From Gnetum montanum (lineage: Eukaryota > Streptophyta > Gnetopsida > Gnetales > Gnetaceae): 64,000 bases of DNA. The notes below the pieces were generated by a model, which saw nothing but the letters and a program-made list of their open reading frames with translations, did not search any database and was not told the origin of the DNA. Positions 21,780 to 33,927 of this stretch are shown in pieces; positions within the stretch are counted from its first letter, which is position 1, and the number at the start of each line of letters is the position of its first letter. Made by a program: the position numbers and the translations under genes. Location of the stretch: the NCBI GenBank assembly GCA_015680685.1, contig MNCI01034785.1, positions 247,709 through 311,708 of the forward strand, given 5' to 3'.

Positions 21780-23046
21780 CCCAAGAACCATTGGAAAAAG
21801 CTTCAACGTCCATCCTCTACATGCAACCATGGACTAAAACCCTTGATAAACATAAATTCATATAGAATGTAGCTAAAGATATGATGAGCTAATTGCAAAA
21901 AATAGCTCTTGATATTGGTAAAGGTTTTTAAACTTGTTTATCCTTTATTATTATTATTTTTATCTTTTCATGGTTTTTTATATTTTTATTTTGTTTATTT
22001 TTAATTTCCATGATTATACAATTTCTATTACTATGTGGTTTTATTTGTTCATTATAGTGCCTAAACTGAGGTGGGATCTCAACAAGCTAGTGAAGGCAGA
22101 TGCATTGGATCCCTTACTTAATGATTTGAAGAATGTCCCATGTGGGCTATATGAGGATGCCATTGGATGTGCACTCATGTGCTAAGTCTCTATGAAAGTG
22201 TAGATGCTTCAATGAGTTCCTATGGGAACAAGTTGTAACATTAAGGGAGGAGAATCAAAATCTAAAAGTGAAGGTAACAAACCTAAAGGACTACAAGGAC
22301 TTCATAGAAGCCTAAGTGAACAATAGAGATTCCTTGTACATCAAGGAGATAACTTGGGCTTTTTACTAGAGAATAATTTAAGGTAATGTTGGCCTTGCTA
22401 GACATGTAGTAGAGTAGAAGCTCCAAATTGCTCCCATCAACCACAAGTCTAGTAAGTGGAAAGACTATTGCAAATTGATCCTTAAGTGGGATTGTACATA
22501 GAAGGACCACAAATAGATATACAAAGATGAATAGGATGCCTACCTTAACTGGCTAAAGGATGAATCCAAAAAGTGATGAAAGCTCAAACTATTCATGATA
22601 GACATCAATGTAGAGGAGGTCTATGAGATGTCTACAAAGAACATAGTTATGGATAACTTCCTTACTTGTTAGGTTACTACTACAGTAGGGAAAACATCTA
22701 TAGTCACATTCTCACATGAGCCCTCTACATGGAGTGATGTTAACAAGACTAATATCCTAATAGGTATTGATCTTAGGGGTGCAGACTAGGTCCACATGTC
22801 TGAAGAGCAACTTCTCCACCTCTAGAGGTTGATCTCCAAAACTTCCTTGAAGAGCATGTGGCTTCAAAACTACCTTAGTTTTGCATACTTTAACTTTTGG
22901 TTTTTATTAAGTTTTTTATTACTTTCTTATGTGCATTAGTGACTAATAAGTTTTATGTTGTTATGTTATAGGCACTAGAAGACATCGATAGCCCTAGTGG
23001 CAAGAGTGGAAATGATGACACACCTCCAAGACAAGGTGCTCCCTAG
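21780..23046 (+). pseudogene. ASG-a: 3' part of antisense spliced gene, E5
   Basis: Three exons are readable. Exon 21780-21920 gives EKASTSILYMQPWTKTLDK and LQKIALDIG, after an acceptor TTTTTGTAG. After a T-rich intron, the exon from about 22056 (acceptor ATTATAG) gives LRWDLNKLVKADALDP, CGLYEDAIGCAL, FNEFLWEQVVTLREENQNLK and NLKDYKDFIEA, the latter part likely coiled coil. It continues to KWKDYCKLILKWDC. The last exon from about 22974 (acceptor GTTATAG) gives EDIDSPSGKSGNDDTPP and ends AP-stop at 23044-23046. The 5' exons are missing because the LTR at 20197-21723 abuts. It lies antisense to E5 and next to its motif array. It matches ASG-c over its length. Function unknown. Confidence 0.7.
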
Positions 23047-23389
23047 TTTCCTCAATGACTTTACAATTTTTAGTTGTTTAGATTTGATGGTGATAGTGAT
23101 GTATGGATAATATTAGCCAAAATAGCTTATTTTGGATGGTTTATTTGTCTATGATTATAATATTATGGACATCCTAATTTTAATTTTAAATTTTCAAGTT
23201 TTAAATTTTAAACTTGGTTATGACATTATAGTTTTATTGTTCTGTTTATGTTATCATTCTACATTGCAATCTATGTTTTGGCTATGTTGGCTAGAATTAG
23301 TTATCATGTGATGGAAAGTTAAAAAGAACATGTAATGAGGTTGTAAACTAAAGTGAAATTGGGGTATAAGGTTATCTACTAGTTTAAGT
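23047..23389. other. Spacer between ASG-a stop and motif array
   Basis: AT-rich, no gene seen. It would hold the 3' UTR of ASG-a. Confidence 0.4.
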
Positions 23390-23470
23390 CCATGGTAGGC
23401 TTTACAATATCTTGTTAGCTTAAGACCATGGTGGTCCATGATGATAGTTTAAGGTCTTAGAAAACCATTA
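23390..23470 (-). repeat. 3' tandem motif array of E5
   Basis: Read on the minus strand, three copies of the array motif (for example CACCATGGTCTTAAGCTAAC and CTACCATGGACTTAAACTAG). The orientation agrees with E5 on the minus strand. Confidence 0.65.
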
Positions 23471-23760
23471 TAATATAAAAGAGAATATTTTTTTGGATAT
23501 TCTACATTTCATGAATTTTTATAGTTTTTCTTAGTTTTACAATTTTTATGGCATTTTTTTGTTTTTCAAATAAAAAGATAAGGCTTCAAAAGTAAAAGAA
23601 TGTAGAGTAAATGTAAAAATTTAATCTATAAATTAATAAAGGATTCAATGTAAAATAAAATAAGGGCACAAACACTAAAGTAAGTAAAGCATAAAAATAG
23701 GCTATTGGGCTATGATTACATATAGTTATAATGTTGCAAGCACATAAGGTGTGGGAAGGA
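23471..23760 (-). other. E5 3' untranslated region
   Basis: Non-coding. On the minus strand it keeps similarity to the regions after the protease in E6 (33990-34200) and E9 (62440-62640), such as TAGCC and TTTTTATGC blocks. No gene seen. Confidence 0.45.
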
Positions 23761-24700
23761 TTAAGAGGGTATATCACTTTTGTAAGTGCTCCTAATATTT
23801 GAGAGATTGGGAAACACACATGGGCTCTTTTTCACTACTTTATACTCTTCATATCCTTTGCTGAGAATGTTGAAGGGGAGCTCTCCCCATGATGCATTGA
23901 TAGGCTCCTTGTTGTGCATTTTAGTCTCTTTGGATCCATCCATATCTTTGGCTTTATGGTCAATGACAAGGATTTCTTCTTGAAATTCTACTTTAGACCC
24001 TTTCTCTATGTCAATGTTCTTAATAGGTAAGGGAACCATGCTTTCACTATGAATAACTATTTCACCTCCCTTGTAATGGATGTTAATCTCTTGGTAAATG
24101 GATGAAGACATAACCCATAATTGGGTGAGCCAAGGAATCCCTAGGATAACAGTGAATCCTCATGTCTCCTCTACTATGAAGAAATCTATCATTGTAGGGA
24201 ATTGCTCCCTTGCCATAAAGTCTAGAGAGATGAAACCTTTAATTGAAACCTATGATCCATTAAAGGATTTGAGGGAGGAGGTCATTATATGTTGCATATA
24301 TTCCATCAGGCCTAAGCACTTAGTGATAATATAGGGAATACCATTGGTTGTTGTTCCATCATCTAGGTGCACCCTATGTACTTTATATTATCCCACTTGT
24401 TTGGTTATAAAGAGAGATGCCTTGGTTACTTTACTGTTTTGGGGATTTGTCTTAACTTTGCTATCATGAAACATAAGAGATGTTGACTTTGATTCCTTGG
24501 GAGAAGAGGGTAGTGGAAGAGATGTTAACATTTTTGATAGTGCCTCATGGTGGGTAGTGGAAGTCATGACCAAGCCATACAAACTCAAAGTTGTGTTCTT
24601 TTGTTTGATTGATTGCTTCACTTGTTCCATTGCATTAAGAATGTATCTATTGTTTGTTGTTAATTTGTTGTTTTTGACTTCCTCCATGCACCCAAAAATA
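23761..24700 (-). pseudogene. E5 protease region and end of polyprotein
   Basis: 24388-24687 encodes the pre-protease linker (TLSLYGLVM then HHEALSKMLTSLPLP). The active-site block follows near 24350 as VHLDDGTTTN, a D-D-G-T variant. 23761-24111 encodes the tail: GGEIVIHSESMVPLPIKNID, ELPFNILSKGYEEY and FPNLSNIRSTYKSDIPS, followed by stop. The tail ends at the same place in E6 and E9, so the polyprotein ends after protease and no RT follows. The 176-codon open frame on the plus strand (24497-25027) is a shadow of this and of gag. Confidence 0.7.
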
Positions 24701-26960
24701 CAAACTTCATGCTTGGGTTGTTGTTGTGGCCTAGCTTATTTCTCTTCTTCTTTAAGTTTTGGTTCTTCCCATAGTTTACTTTTTGAAGAAACTTGTATCG
24801 TAGGAGTCATGGGAACAACTAAAATGGGAATGGGCCTTGGTGGACCCACTTATTTCACTAACTTGGTCTACTTATCACTATTTTTCTTGGCTTTTTGCAT
24901 AGCCTTATTCAATTATTTGGTTGGGGATTTCTTGCTATCCCTACTTGGTTGTGAGAAAGAAGTCATTGCATGGGCCATCATCTTTTGTAGGTCATCTTTA
25001 CATGCAAGGAAGAAATTAGTATTATGATTGGTAACTAATGGTGATGGAAAAAGTACTCAAGCATAAAGTATTTGGACACTGGAGGATCATCCTTAGTTTC
25101 CTAAGTAGGATCCTTTACTATTTCACGTAATCTATCATGCCTCTTATGGGAAAACTTGGACATCTACATATATTTAATTCTACCACTTTTTAACAATTAG
25201 TCCAAAAGCTTTGATGGCTTGAGGGGAAACTAGGTGTAGTTGGACTGATCCTTTTTTGCAAAGTTAGCCTAGAAGCAATGAATGTAGTGGTTCAAGAGGT
25301 TCATGGTTGATTGTTATTATTGGTAGTAGATTCCTTGGGCTGATTATTCTTTAGCCCTTGTTTGGTTGATTTATTTTCTTTGGTTACAATCACCATGGCC
25401 ACATTGTTTTGCCTACACTTTTTTTTGTCCTTACATACATGTTGGTTTTTTTACACCATGTAAGTAAGATCATGGTTGGCTTTGAAAACATCTTCTATAT
25501 TCTTAGTTTGGGAAAATTCTTGACTAAGAGATCATGGATCTAAGTAGTATAACTTAGACATTATGAAGTCGTTAACTACTCCTTTAAAGATAGCTAACAA
25601 ATTTGTCTTAGCTATCGACTCTAGTATCTTGTTAAGTAAAGCATTCCATTATTGGATAAACTTCTACATAGTTTTAAGGGGTCCTTGCTTTACCTTAATT
25701 AGTTGGTTAAGCATGGTATATAGTTTTAAGTTATACTTGAAATGGTTATTGAATTGCAAAATTAATTCATCCAAAGAGGATATGGATACTCTTGGCAAGG
25801 CAAGATACTAGTCAAGTACTTTTTCCATCAAAGACATAGGAAAGATTCGCATAATAGTATGTAGCCATATGTAAAATAGAAAACACTTAGAGAGGAAGGT
25901 AATTAGGTGAGCATTTGGATCACCTTCATCATTATATTTGATGAAATACGGCACAAGTACACTAGGAGGAAGATTTAGTGGTGGGACTGTAGGACTAACG
26001 GGATCATCTTAGTAAAAGTCCATTATTTTCACAATCCAGGATGTTGAGGCCTTAAGTTTCCCTAAATATTTATTTAAATCCTAGATCATTCAGAAACCCT
26101 AATCTATGTCTTGAGGTGCCCCTATCAGTTGTGGGTTTTAGGCATATAGCTAAGACATAAGTTGCGATGCTTGTGGTTTGGCTATTGGTTTGGGCATTGA
26201 AGGGAGAGGCTAAGTTACCATAGTGATTGGTGGGTTAAATAGAGAGAATGATGTTTGTGTTGAAATATATGGTGAAAATAGAATGAAAGGGGTATGTGAC
26301 CCTTTAGTTGCTTTAGGTTCCATGGTGGGTCTTGTTTGGGTGGTAGTGTAGTTCATGGTAGTGACAACCATTGAGGATGGCTATACCATCCACGGTTGTA
26401 TGGTGAATGACATGAAAAAGTTGAGGGTTTTGTATTGTAGCACTAAGTGTGTTTGGTGCATGGCTATGATTGGTATAGGCCTAAACATGATTGGCTATGG
26501 TGGGGACAAACGTAGTGGGATGTCTCTAGAGGAAGAGAGAAAGGGGGTAGAGGTGGGCATCATGGCCCTATGGGTTCCTTGGTAGAAATGTTTCCCCAAA
26601 ATGTTATTAGGTTCAAACTCTACACAAAATTCATCCTTTTCCCTTGGTTTTCCATCAAATATAGCCTTCTAGTTGTCCTCATCAACCTTAATGAGGATGG
26701 CTAAAACACTACCATAGATGTCATTAAGGGGTATTTCGTTGTAAGGGGAGGATATATACTCTTTTCCATTGCAATGGATGAGCTTAAATTCCCTTTTTTC
26801 TTTTGTTTCTACTCATGTAACTAGCATGCCACCCTAGATCTTAGTGAAAATTAAGTTATAGTGCTCTTTAATTATTTCCATGAAACTAGGACTCTATCCC
26901 CTAAGTCTTAGGGATTGTATACATTCTATCTTGGCTAGGTCTATGGGATCATAGACCCTC
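24701..26960 (-). pseudogene. E5 gag
   Basis: Broken gag on the minus strand. The N-terminal block near 26960-26700 reads MRVYDPIDLAK-like sequence, KREFKLIHCNGKEYI and PLNDIYGSVLAILIKVDED. The gag core near 25870-25640 reads IMRIFPMSLMEKVLD, SISSLDELILQFNNHFKYNL, QLIKVKQGPLKTM and IQ-stop-WNALLN. Both blocks line up with E6 and E9. Many TAG and TAA stops are present. Normal gag role: the particle coat. Confidence 0.7.
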
Positions 26961-27084
26961 ATGTGTTATTGATCTGACCCATTATTGTTATAGTTGTAAG
27001 AAAACTTGGATGATTTTTGAAATAACATGTTGAAGAATATTTTATTTTTCTTCAAGTTCTTATGACTTTTGGCAAAAAATGAAG

Positions 27085-27400
27085 GAAGGAATCCTAAAAA
27101 TGTAATCTCAAAAAATAGAATGCTAGAAGATGGAATACCAAAAATAGAATGCTAAAAAATGAAATCTCAAAAATGAAATGCTAGAAAATGGAATCCTAAA
27201 TAATGGAATACTAGAAGAAAAAATCCCATAAAATGGAATGCCAAAAGATGGAATCCCAAAAATGAAATGTTAGAAAATGGAATCCCAAAAAATAGAATGC
27301 TAGAAAATGGAATCCCAAAAAATAGAATGCTAGAAATGGAATCCCAAAAAATAGAATGCTAGAGAATGGAATCCCAAAAATAGAATGCTAGAAATAGACT
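27085..27400. repeat. Minisatellite, unit about 30 bp
   Basis: About eleven copies of a unit like GAATGCTAGAAAATGGAATCCCAAAAAATA. The copies near 27280-27380 are the most alike. It lies in the E5 leader just upstream of gag (minus strand). There are no unique spacers, so it is not a CRISPR array. Confidence 0.8.
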
Positions 27401-28760
27401 ACAATAAATAAAATGAGTGTTAGAGAAAATGAAAAGTATTCATCAAAACCCAATGGAATGGAGTTTGATAGGAAATGAAATAGGTGTTGCAGTAGAAGAT
27501 GAATTTATAACAAAACACAAAGGAATGGATTTTGATAGGAAATAGAATGCGTATTACTACAAATGAAAAATCTACAGTAAAACCCAAAAAAATGGATTTT
27601 GATAGGCAATGTTGGTTTTATAGATATAATGGAAGGATAGAAATAGCTACATTGGATTTGTTGCCAAGAATTCAAGTAGAGGTTTAGAACCTTCTTTTAG
27701 CATTAGAAAAATATTGGTGCTAAAAATCTTAGTTGCTGGAATGGAGAAATTGAAAGATTCAAGTGCTTGAAGAATATTAACCCTGAATCTGAAGGGCCTC
27801 CAGAAAATGGAATTTGGGATGCCCAAAATCATCTTGCCAATCACCCAAGGACATAGAAAATATAAAATAGAAATGGCTATAAAAACATAGAAAAAATGAT
27901 AAATGTAAATGAAAATGTAGATGGACCTAGTAGAATGGAAATGGAAATAGAATTACAGTTATAAAAGTGGATGTAGAAATGAAATAGAAATAAAATATTT
28001 ACATAGAATGAACAACCAAATTTATTTAAAAAATATAAAAAGGAGTGGGTTGATGATATACAAGTATATGCCTAGGGGCATAGAGAGTTACTTGCCGAAG
28101 CCTAAAAGCTATTGGAGAAGGTTGCCTCCATGATCCAGTTTCTTCCCATGTGCAACTTTCTACAACTTTCCATTGGTTTCCACAAAATTTAGAAAATGGG
28201 AATGGGATTGGTGTTGCACATTTCGAGTAATGGAAACCATGTGGGAGTCTCTATGCCCAATGTATTCCTAGTTTCTACTATCAAAAAGTACTACTAAATG
28301 AGGTGGTAATAGCTACATTGGCTTATGATTGCTAGAAATGGAAAATGATATTATTGCAAAATGATTTTTCAAATGTGAAAATGCTCAGAATTGATGTGTA
28401 GGATGCCAAAAATTCCAAAGTTCAGAACTACCAAAATTTGGAACTTGAAAATGATGTTAACATTGGATTTTTATATGGTAAGGGTTGCCATTTTTGGGTC
28501 TATCATTGATTGTCATTGATTACTAATATATTTTCATTGATTAAGGGTTTATAATAGTCACTTATGTCAATGTTGTTTGTAGATTACCATTAGCATAGTT
28601 CACTCAGCATAGTCATCATTTATGGTATATCTAGAATGGACTACATTCACAAAGTCCATCCACTTACTATAAATAGAAAATAAGCTTTTGTCACTATGTT
28701 GGAGGTGTTAGAAAATGGGACAAGGGTTGGGAACATGTAAAAATGGTGTGATCTATCGAA
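27401..28760 (-). other. E5 leader and possible LTR remnant; no gene seen
   Basis: A-rich non-coding DNA between E5 and E6. The E5 5' LTR should lie here but I could not define its ends or a PBS. The open frame 27647-27844 shows no motif. Confidence 0.4.
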
Positions 28761-29130
28761 AGGTATTATGCCTAGTGGTGAGTTATGTCTAGATCAAAGT
28801 TTCCACTTTGGCTTTCAAACCCCTCCTTCCACCCCCAATGTTGCTAAGAAAGGTGTGAGATCTCCCCATCTTACCCCCTTTCTTTTCAATTTTCTTTTTC
28901 ACTATTGGTGTAGTTACCAATTCAATGAGGTAGGAGTTTTATACCCATCATCTATTATTTTTAGTAAAGGGGTATACCACCCTTTTAACAACCACTTACT
29001 ATTTATAGCCAGTGACTTGTTTTCAACTATTTTTACCTTTTTAGCTTTTTATAGATTCCACTTTCTGGAATTTAAACTTTTATTCAACCTTTTATAACCT
29101 CATTAGACCATTTTAGCACTTTTTTCACCA
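28760..29130 (+). other. E6 leader
   Basis: Similar to the E9 leader at 58590-58930: a TTTCCACTTTGGCTTTCAAA block, then GGTGTGAGATCTCCCCATCT, AGTAAAGGGGTATACCACCC and a TTTTTATAGATTCCACTTTC segment. The open frame 28768-29097 is therefore non-coding leader, not a gene. No LTR or PBS was found upstream. Confidence 0.55.
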
Positions 29131-31700
29131 TGCTATTGCAATAGTTAATTAAATTTCCCTTCAACTTCACTAACTATGTGTCTGGCCAACAAGCCATATG
29201 GGTCTATGACCCCAAAGACCCTACCATGGTTGAGTGTAGGAAATCCTTGTGAATTAGGGGGAAAAGTCTTGGGTTGGTCATAAATGAATATCACTAGAAC
29301 TTTATTTTTTTCAAGATCCAAACCGGCATGTTCATTCCATGAATGGAAGCAGAAGCCAAGAGGGAGTACAAACTTATACATTGTAATGGGAGGAAATATA
29401 TCCCTTGTATGACCAAATACCCCTCACTAACACCTATGTGTGCATTTTATCTTAGTTTATTAAGGTCGATAAGGAGGATGAGAAGACTAGCTCAAAGGAG
29501 TAGCAAGAGAAGGAGGATGAGTTTTTGGTAGACTTTGAGTAGGAAAACATCCTAGGTGGGTTGTTTCCACAAGAAATACCTTAGGCCATAGAGCCTACCT
29601 CCATCCCCTTTTTCTCCTTCATGGAATATATGCCATCATCCTCATCCCCTTCTTACTTAACCATGTTTAGGTCCACACTAGTCATAGCTACTCATCAAAC
29701 TCAATTGGTGGCATGGTCCTTCATTTTTTTATGCCCCAAATACCAGCACAAACATCATTTTCTTTGTTTGGCCCACCAATCACTACAATAAAAAAACCTA
29801 TCTTGTCCATGCCATAACCAATAGTGAGGCCACAAGCCTTCTAACAAATGTCATAGATTATTGTATAAATCCTATAATTAATATGGATATCATAGGGCTT
29901 GGATCAATCTTTCCAAATGATCTAGGACCTAATAGAAAATTTTAAAAAGCTCAAGGCCTCTACATCTCAAACTATTAAGGTTATGGACTTTTACTAGGAT
30001 GATCTCATTAGAATTATGGTTCCATCTTTGATTCTTTCCTTGGGTGTCCCCATCCTATAATTCATGAAATACAATGGCAAAGGGAATCCTAACACTCACC
30101 TCCAAACCTTTTAATTTGAGTGTTTATTGTTGCAATCATGGTTGTACAAAATTATAAGGATATTCACTATGTCTCTTATAGGGAAAGTGCTTGAATAGTA
30201 TCATGACTTACCTAGAGGATCTATATCCTCCCTAGAAGACCTTATATCACAATTTTTTAATTGCTTCAGGTACAACTTGAAGCCCAACACTATCCTTGAC
30301 TAGCTTATGAAGGTTAAGTAGGGACCCCTTGAACCAATGCAAAAGTTCATCCAATGATGGAATAGTTTAGTTAATGAAATACATAAAACTGTAGCCAAAA
30401 TCCACCTTTTGGCTATATTTAATAGGCTGGTTAATGATTTCATCAAGTCCAAGCTATACTACCTTAACCCATGGTAACTTAGTCAAGCATTCTCCTACAC
30501 TAACAACATAGAAGATGCCATGCAGGCTAGTCACAACCTTGCCTACATCGCATAACCAACATACATGAAGGAACAAGGAGAGAGGTAAGAGAAACAACAT
30601 AGTTGTAGCAATAGTATCAAAAGAAACCAAAATAGCTAACTAGGGGCCAAAAGCCAATCCACTCAAGGCCCCTGCTAATAACCAAAATAACTAGTCATCA
30701 ACCTCTGGGTCCCCTACATCAACCTCATCTAGATCCAACTTTGAGTAAAAGAATAGGAAAAAATACACTAGATTTCCTTTGATTCCATTTAAGTTCTAAA
30801 TCAACTATTAAAGAGTGAGTGTATACAATAGAAACAAATGACTAAAATTACTCGTAAGAAAGCATGAAACGCTATGTGAGATAGCCAAAGATCCCACTTG
30901 AGCAACAAAATATGATCCTTAGGTATCCAAATATTTCAGGCTTGACTACTTTTACCACTATCACAAATTGCTTGGTTACAACATTGATTTCTACTTTGTG
31001 TTCAAGGATGACCTACAAAAGATGATAAATAGGGGAGAGTTGGTCCTAGATGCTTCTAACCCTATTTGACCACAGAACTAGTGTATAAAGACTCATTTAA
31101 TGCCAATAATAGTTCATATATTATATCAATGTTCAGTGTTGATGATAATTAGAGGTTTACAAAGGAACCATTCATGATTTGGGCACCTCCTTGCAATGAA
31201 AGGGCCTCTTTAGCTTCCTCAAGCTCAAGATCCCCCTTTGTTGTGAGCATACCATCACAGGTGCCCCCAAATGAGCCTTTTGTCATTAGGGTGCCTAATC
31301 CCATTACAATCCAACTCACCCCTACCATCAAATAATGAAGCCTTGTGGTAGCTAATGTTATGGCCTCTTCCTCACAAACCAGCAATGACAACCAAAAGAC
31401 CTCAACGAACAAAAGGAATAAGCTCAAGAAAAAGCCTAGCAATAAGGATGACAAGAAAGCCTAGGCATGGAAGGAAGTGTGCCCATCAAAGCCCACTCCC
31501 ATATCATCAACACCCATGACCTCTACAACTCAGGTTACTTCTACAAGAAAACCACAAGAGAAGCCTAAGAGCCAAGTAAGAGGAAAAGTGACAACAACCT
31601 AAAAAAAAGTACACATATTGGGGAAAATGGAGGAAATTAAGCATAACTAAGGTAACAAGTCCAGGGTCAATGACAAAAACTTCCTAAGTATGATGGAGTA
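29131..31700 (+). pseudogene. E6 gag
   Basis: The N-terminal block (about 29190-29410) reads VYDPKDPTMVECRKSL, INEYH and KREYKLIHCNGRKYIP. The core (about 29890-30500) reads FMKYNGKGNPNTHLQTF, DLPRGSISSLEDLISQFFN, LMKVK-stop-GPLEPMQKF, WNSLVNEI and FIKSKLYYLNP. A lysine/asparagine-rich, nucleic-acid-binding-like tail follows to about 30720, then a section shared with E9 (PLNANNS-type, about 31080). Many stops are of the CAG-to-TAG kind. E5 and E9 are the closest relatives in the window. Confidence 0.7.
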
Positions 31701-32511
31701 AGTCAAGTATTTTATTAAACAAAAAAAATGCAACCTTGAGCCTGTATGACTTGATCATGAATTTTGCTACACATCACAAAGCACTAGTGAAGATGTTGAC
31801 TTCTATTCCCATTAGTAAGGACATTCTTACTAATGAAGAATCCATTCATGTAGTGATGGTACCTTATTCATCCAGGAAGATAAAGTCAACATTGTTGGTA
31901 TTTCATGATAGCAAAATCAAGGCCAACCCCCAAATGGTAAATTAACCAAAGCTTCTCTTTTCATCATGATATGGGTGTGGTAGTATAAAGTGCATCGGGT
32001 GCATGTGGATGATGGGGCTATAAAAAATCTCATGCCATGCACCATAGTTGAACATTTAGGCTTGATGGAGCAGATAAAACATACAAAAAAATCAACTTTT
32101 AAGTCCTTTAATGGATCACAAGTCATGGATAAGGGATCTATCTCCTTAGATTTTGTAACAAGGGAGAAATTCCCCACAACTATAAATTTCTTGATGTTAG
32201 AGGAAACATCAAGATTTAACCTTATCTTATAGAGACCTTGGTTGACTCAATTGTGAGCCATATCCATACCTATTCACCAAGAAATTTACCTTCCTTATGA
32301 GTGAGGTGAAATCATCATTCATTGTGACAACACAATTCCCCTAACTATTAACAACATGGATATAGAGTAGGGATCTAAAGTGGAGTTTTAGGAATAAACT
32401 CCCAACCACAAAATTAATCAACCTAAGAGAGTAGAAAAGGCCAAAAATGATAACAATGGATCATGAGACATGCTATGGGAAGAGCTCCATTTCAACATCA
32501 TTAGTGAAGAG
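31701..32511 (+). pseudogene. E6 protease region, split by a solo LTR
   Basis: 31736-31945 reads LYDLIMNFATHHKALVKMLT, SIPISKDI and SIHVVMVP. The active-site block at about 31999-32050 reads VHVDDGAIKNLMPCTIVEHL, a D-D-G-A variant. TTINFLMLEETSRFNLIL and RPWLTQL follow, the usual second protease block. The tail (EELHFNIISEE) stops at 32511 and continues after the solo LTR as KGDGE and FFNLSNIRKHLHK (33923-34010). E9 has this region uninterrupted. Confidence 0.75.
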
Positions 32512-33922
32512 TGAAACACCATAAACATTTTGAGGCCTTGATACTTTAGCAAAATCTAGTGACTTAGGCAAAGAGTCATGACAAGGCATAGCACAGTACA
32601 AATGAACTTTAGAAGACAAGACAAAACGATGGGTGCATAGCGACAAGCCTTCAACTTTACGAGTTTTCTATGTTTCAAAAATCTCAACATTTAGCATACT
32701 ATGCTACATTACACAACATAGCGTAATGCTGCATTACACAACGTAATATCAAAGACAGTCCACCGTAGCATCAAACATGGCAAACATTCAAGACTTTGAT
32801 GACCCAGCAAAAATCTCAAGGCTTAGGCAATGATTTGCAACATGCTACATATTTTAGCAGGTTTTCTTTCTTGGTTAAGTGGCCTATTACACTATGCTAC
32901 ATAGTGTAGCATAATAAAAACCCAAAAAGGGATTGATCAGAAATAGAGGAAGCATGGCGACAATACTTCAACTTTTGAAGTTTTGCTCTTTTAAGGCTAA
33001 ATTACGCTATGATGTATAATTTAGTATAACTTAGCGTAATGCAAGTAACAACAGCATAATTCAGACACCAGTAGTTCATACATCACAGTACGCTCTCTAG
33101 TGTATTGTAGCATAATCAAAGGATAGTTTTTTGCCAAAACCCAAACAAGACTATTTTAAGATGCGCTATGTAGGATAGTGCCACAAGCTTCAACAACAAC
33201 ACATCAAGTCAGTGGCATCTTATAAGTTTAGGACACAAGTCATCTAAAAAAAATTTTCCTCCTTATCCTAACCTTATACATGCTCTAGTTGATGAAGATC
33301 AAAAAATGGGTTGACAAAAATTTCTCTTTCAAGGTTGCTAAGAGAGCAAAAAGAGGATCAGCGATCGTGAGAACATCGAAAGTGATTGGCAGGAACCCTA
33401 GATTAGAAATATCCAGTTAATAGATATTCTTCCCCGAGTCTGACTTCCTTGCACCTAGATTGGCTAGAACAAGGTAGATTGATCCTCGCTTGCTTCATCT
33501 TTAGATAACTTTCTTTCTGCTAGTATGTGCTTCGTCCAAACCAAAGTCCACCTGTAATCATTGTATCCAACATATTATGTTCATAAATTAAATCCTAGAT
33601 CTAGTGGTTGTACTCTCTATAAATCTAATTCCTTGCATCCTATTTATACAGATTTGGAAATCACTTTAAATTGTTCACATCGTTTCCAATTGTTTTCCAT
33701 GATTAACAATATTACATATCCTCATAAAGAATCATCATTTTTCCATCAAATTATTATAAAAAATTTACTAATTAAGTAAGTCCCTGTCTAATTGGCAAGA
33801 CCATTCAGGGCACCTCTGATTCGTTTCTACTCCAGCACAGCCCTTGCATGGATCTGGGGTTAGAACTTTGTACATGGACTTTTATTCGGTATTTCTAGCG
33901 ACTGATGTTTTTTGTCATTACA
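32512..33922 (+). repeat. Solo LTR (1,411 bp) inserted in E6 protease tail
   Basis: Begins TGAAACACCATAAAC and ends GTCATTACA. Flanked by AAGAG (32507-32511) and AAGGG (33923-33927), a 5-base target duplication with one change. The sister element E9 has the unfilled site near 62353-62362 (TCAAGGGGATGG). Its end is close to the LTR at 20197-21723 (GACCATTCAGGGCACCT, GGGGTTAGAACT). It also contains palindromic TATGCTACA-TAG-TGTAGCATA near 32895. No internal element sequence, so it is a solo LTR. The open frame 33561-33779 inside it is not a gene. Confidence 0.85.
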
Positions 33923-33927
33923 AAGGG

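Noticed and set aside
24497-25027. 176-codon open frame on the plus strand with hydrophobic stretches
   Set aside because: It is antisense to the E5 gag-protease, whose conserved blocks are clear on the minus strand.
27085-27400. Possible CRISPR-like repeat series
   Set aside because: Units are contiguous and diverged, with no unique spacers; this is a plant minisatellite.
28768-29097. 109-codon frame with many aromatic residues
   Set aside because: The same DNA in E9 is non-coding leader upstream of gag, without a conserved frame.
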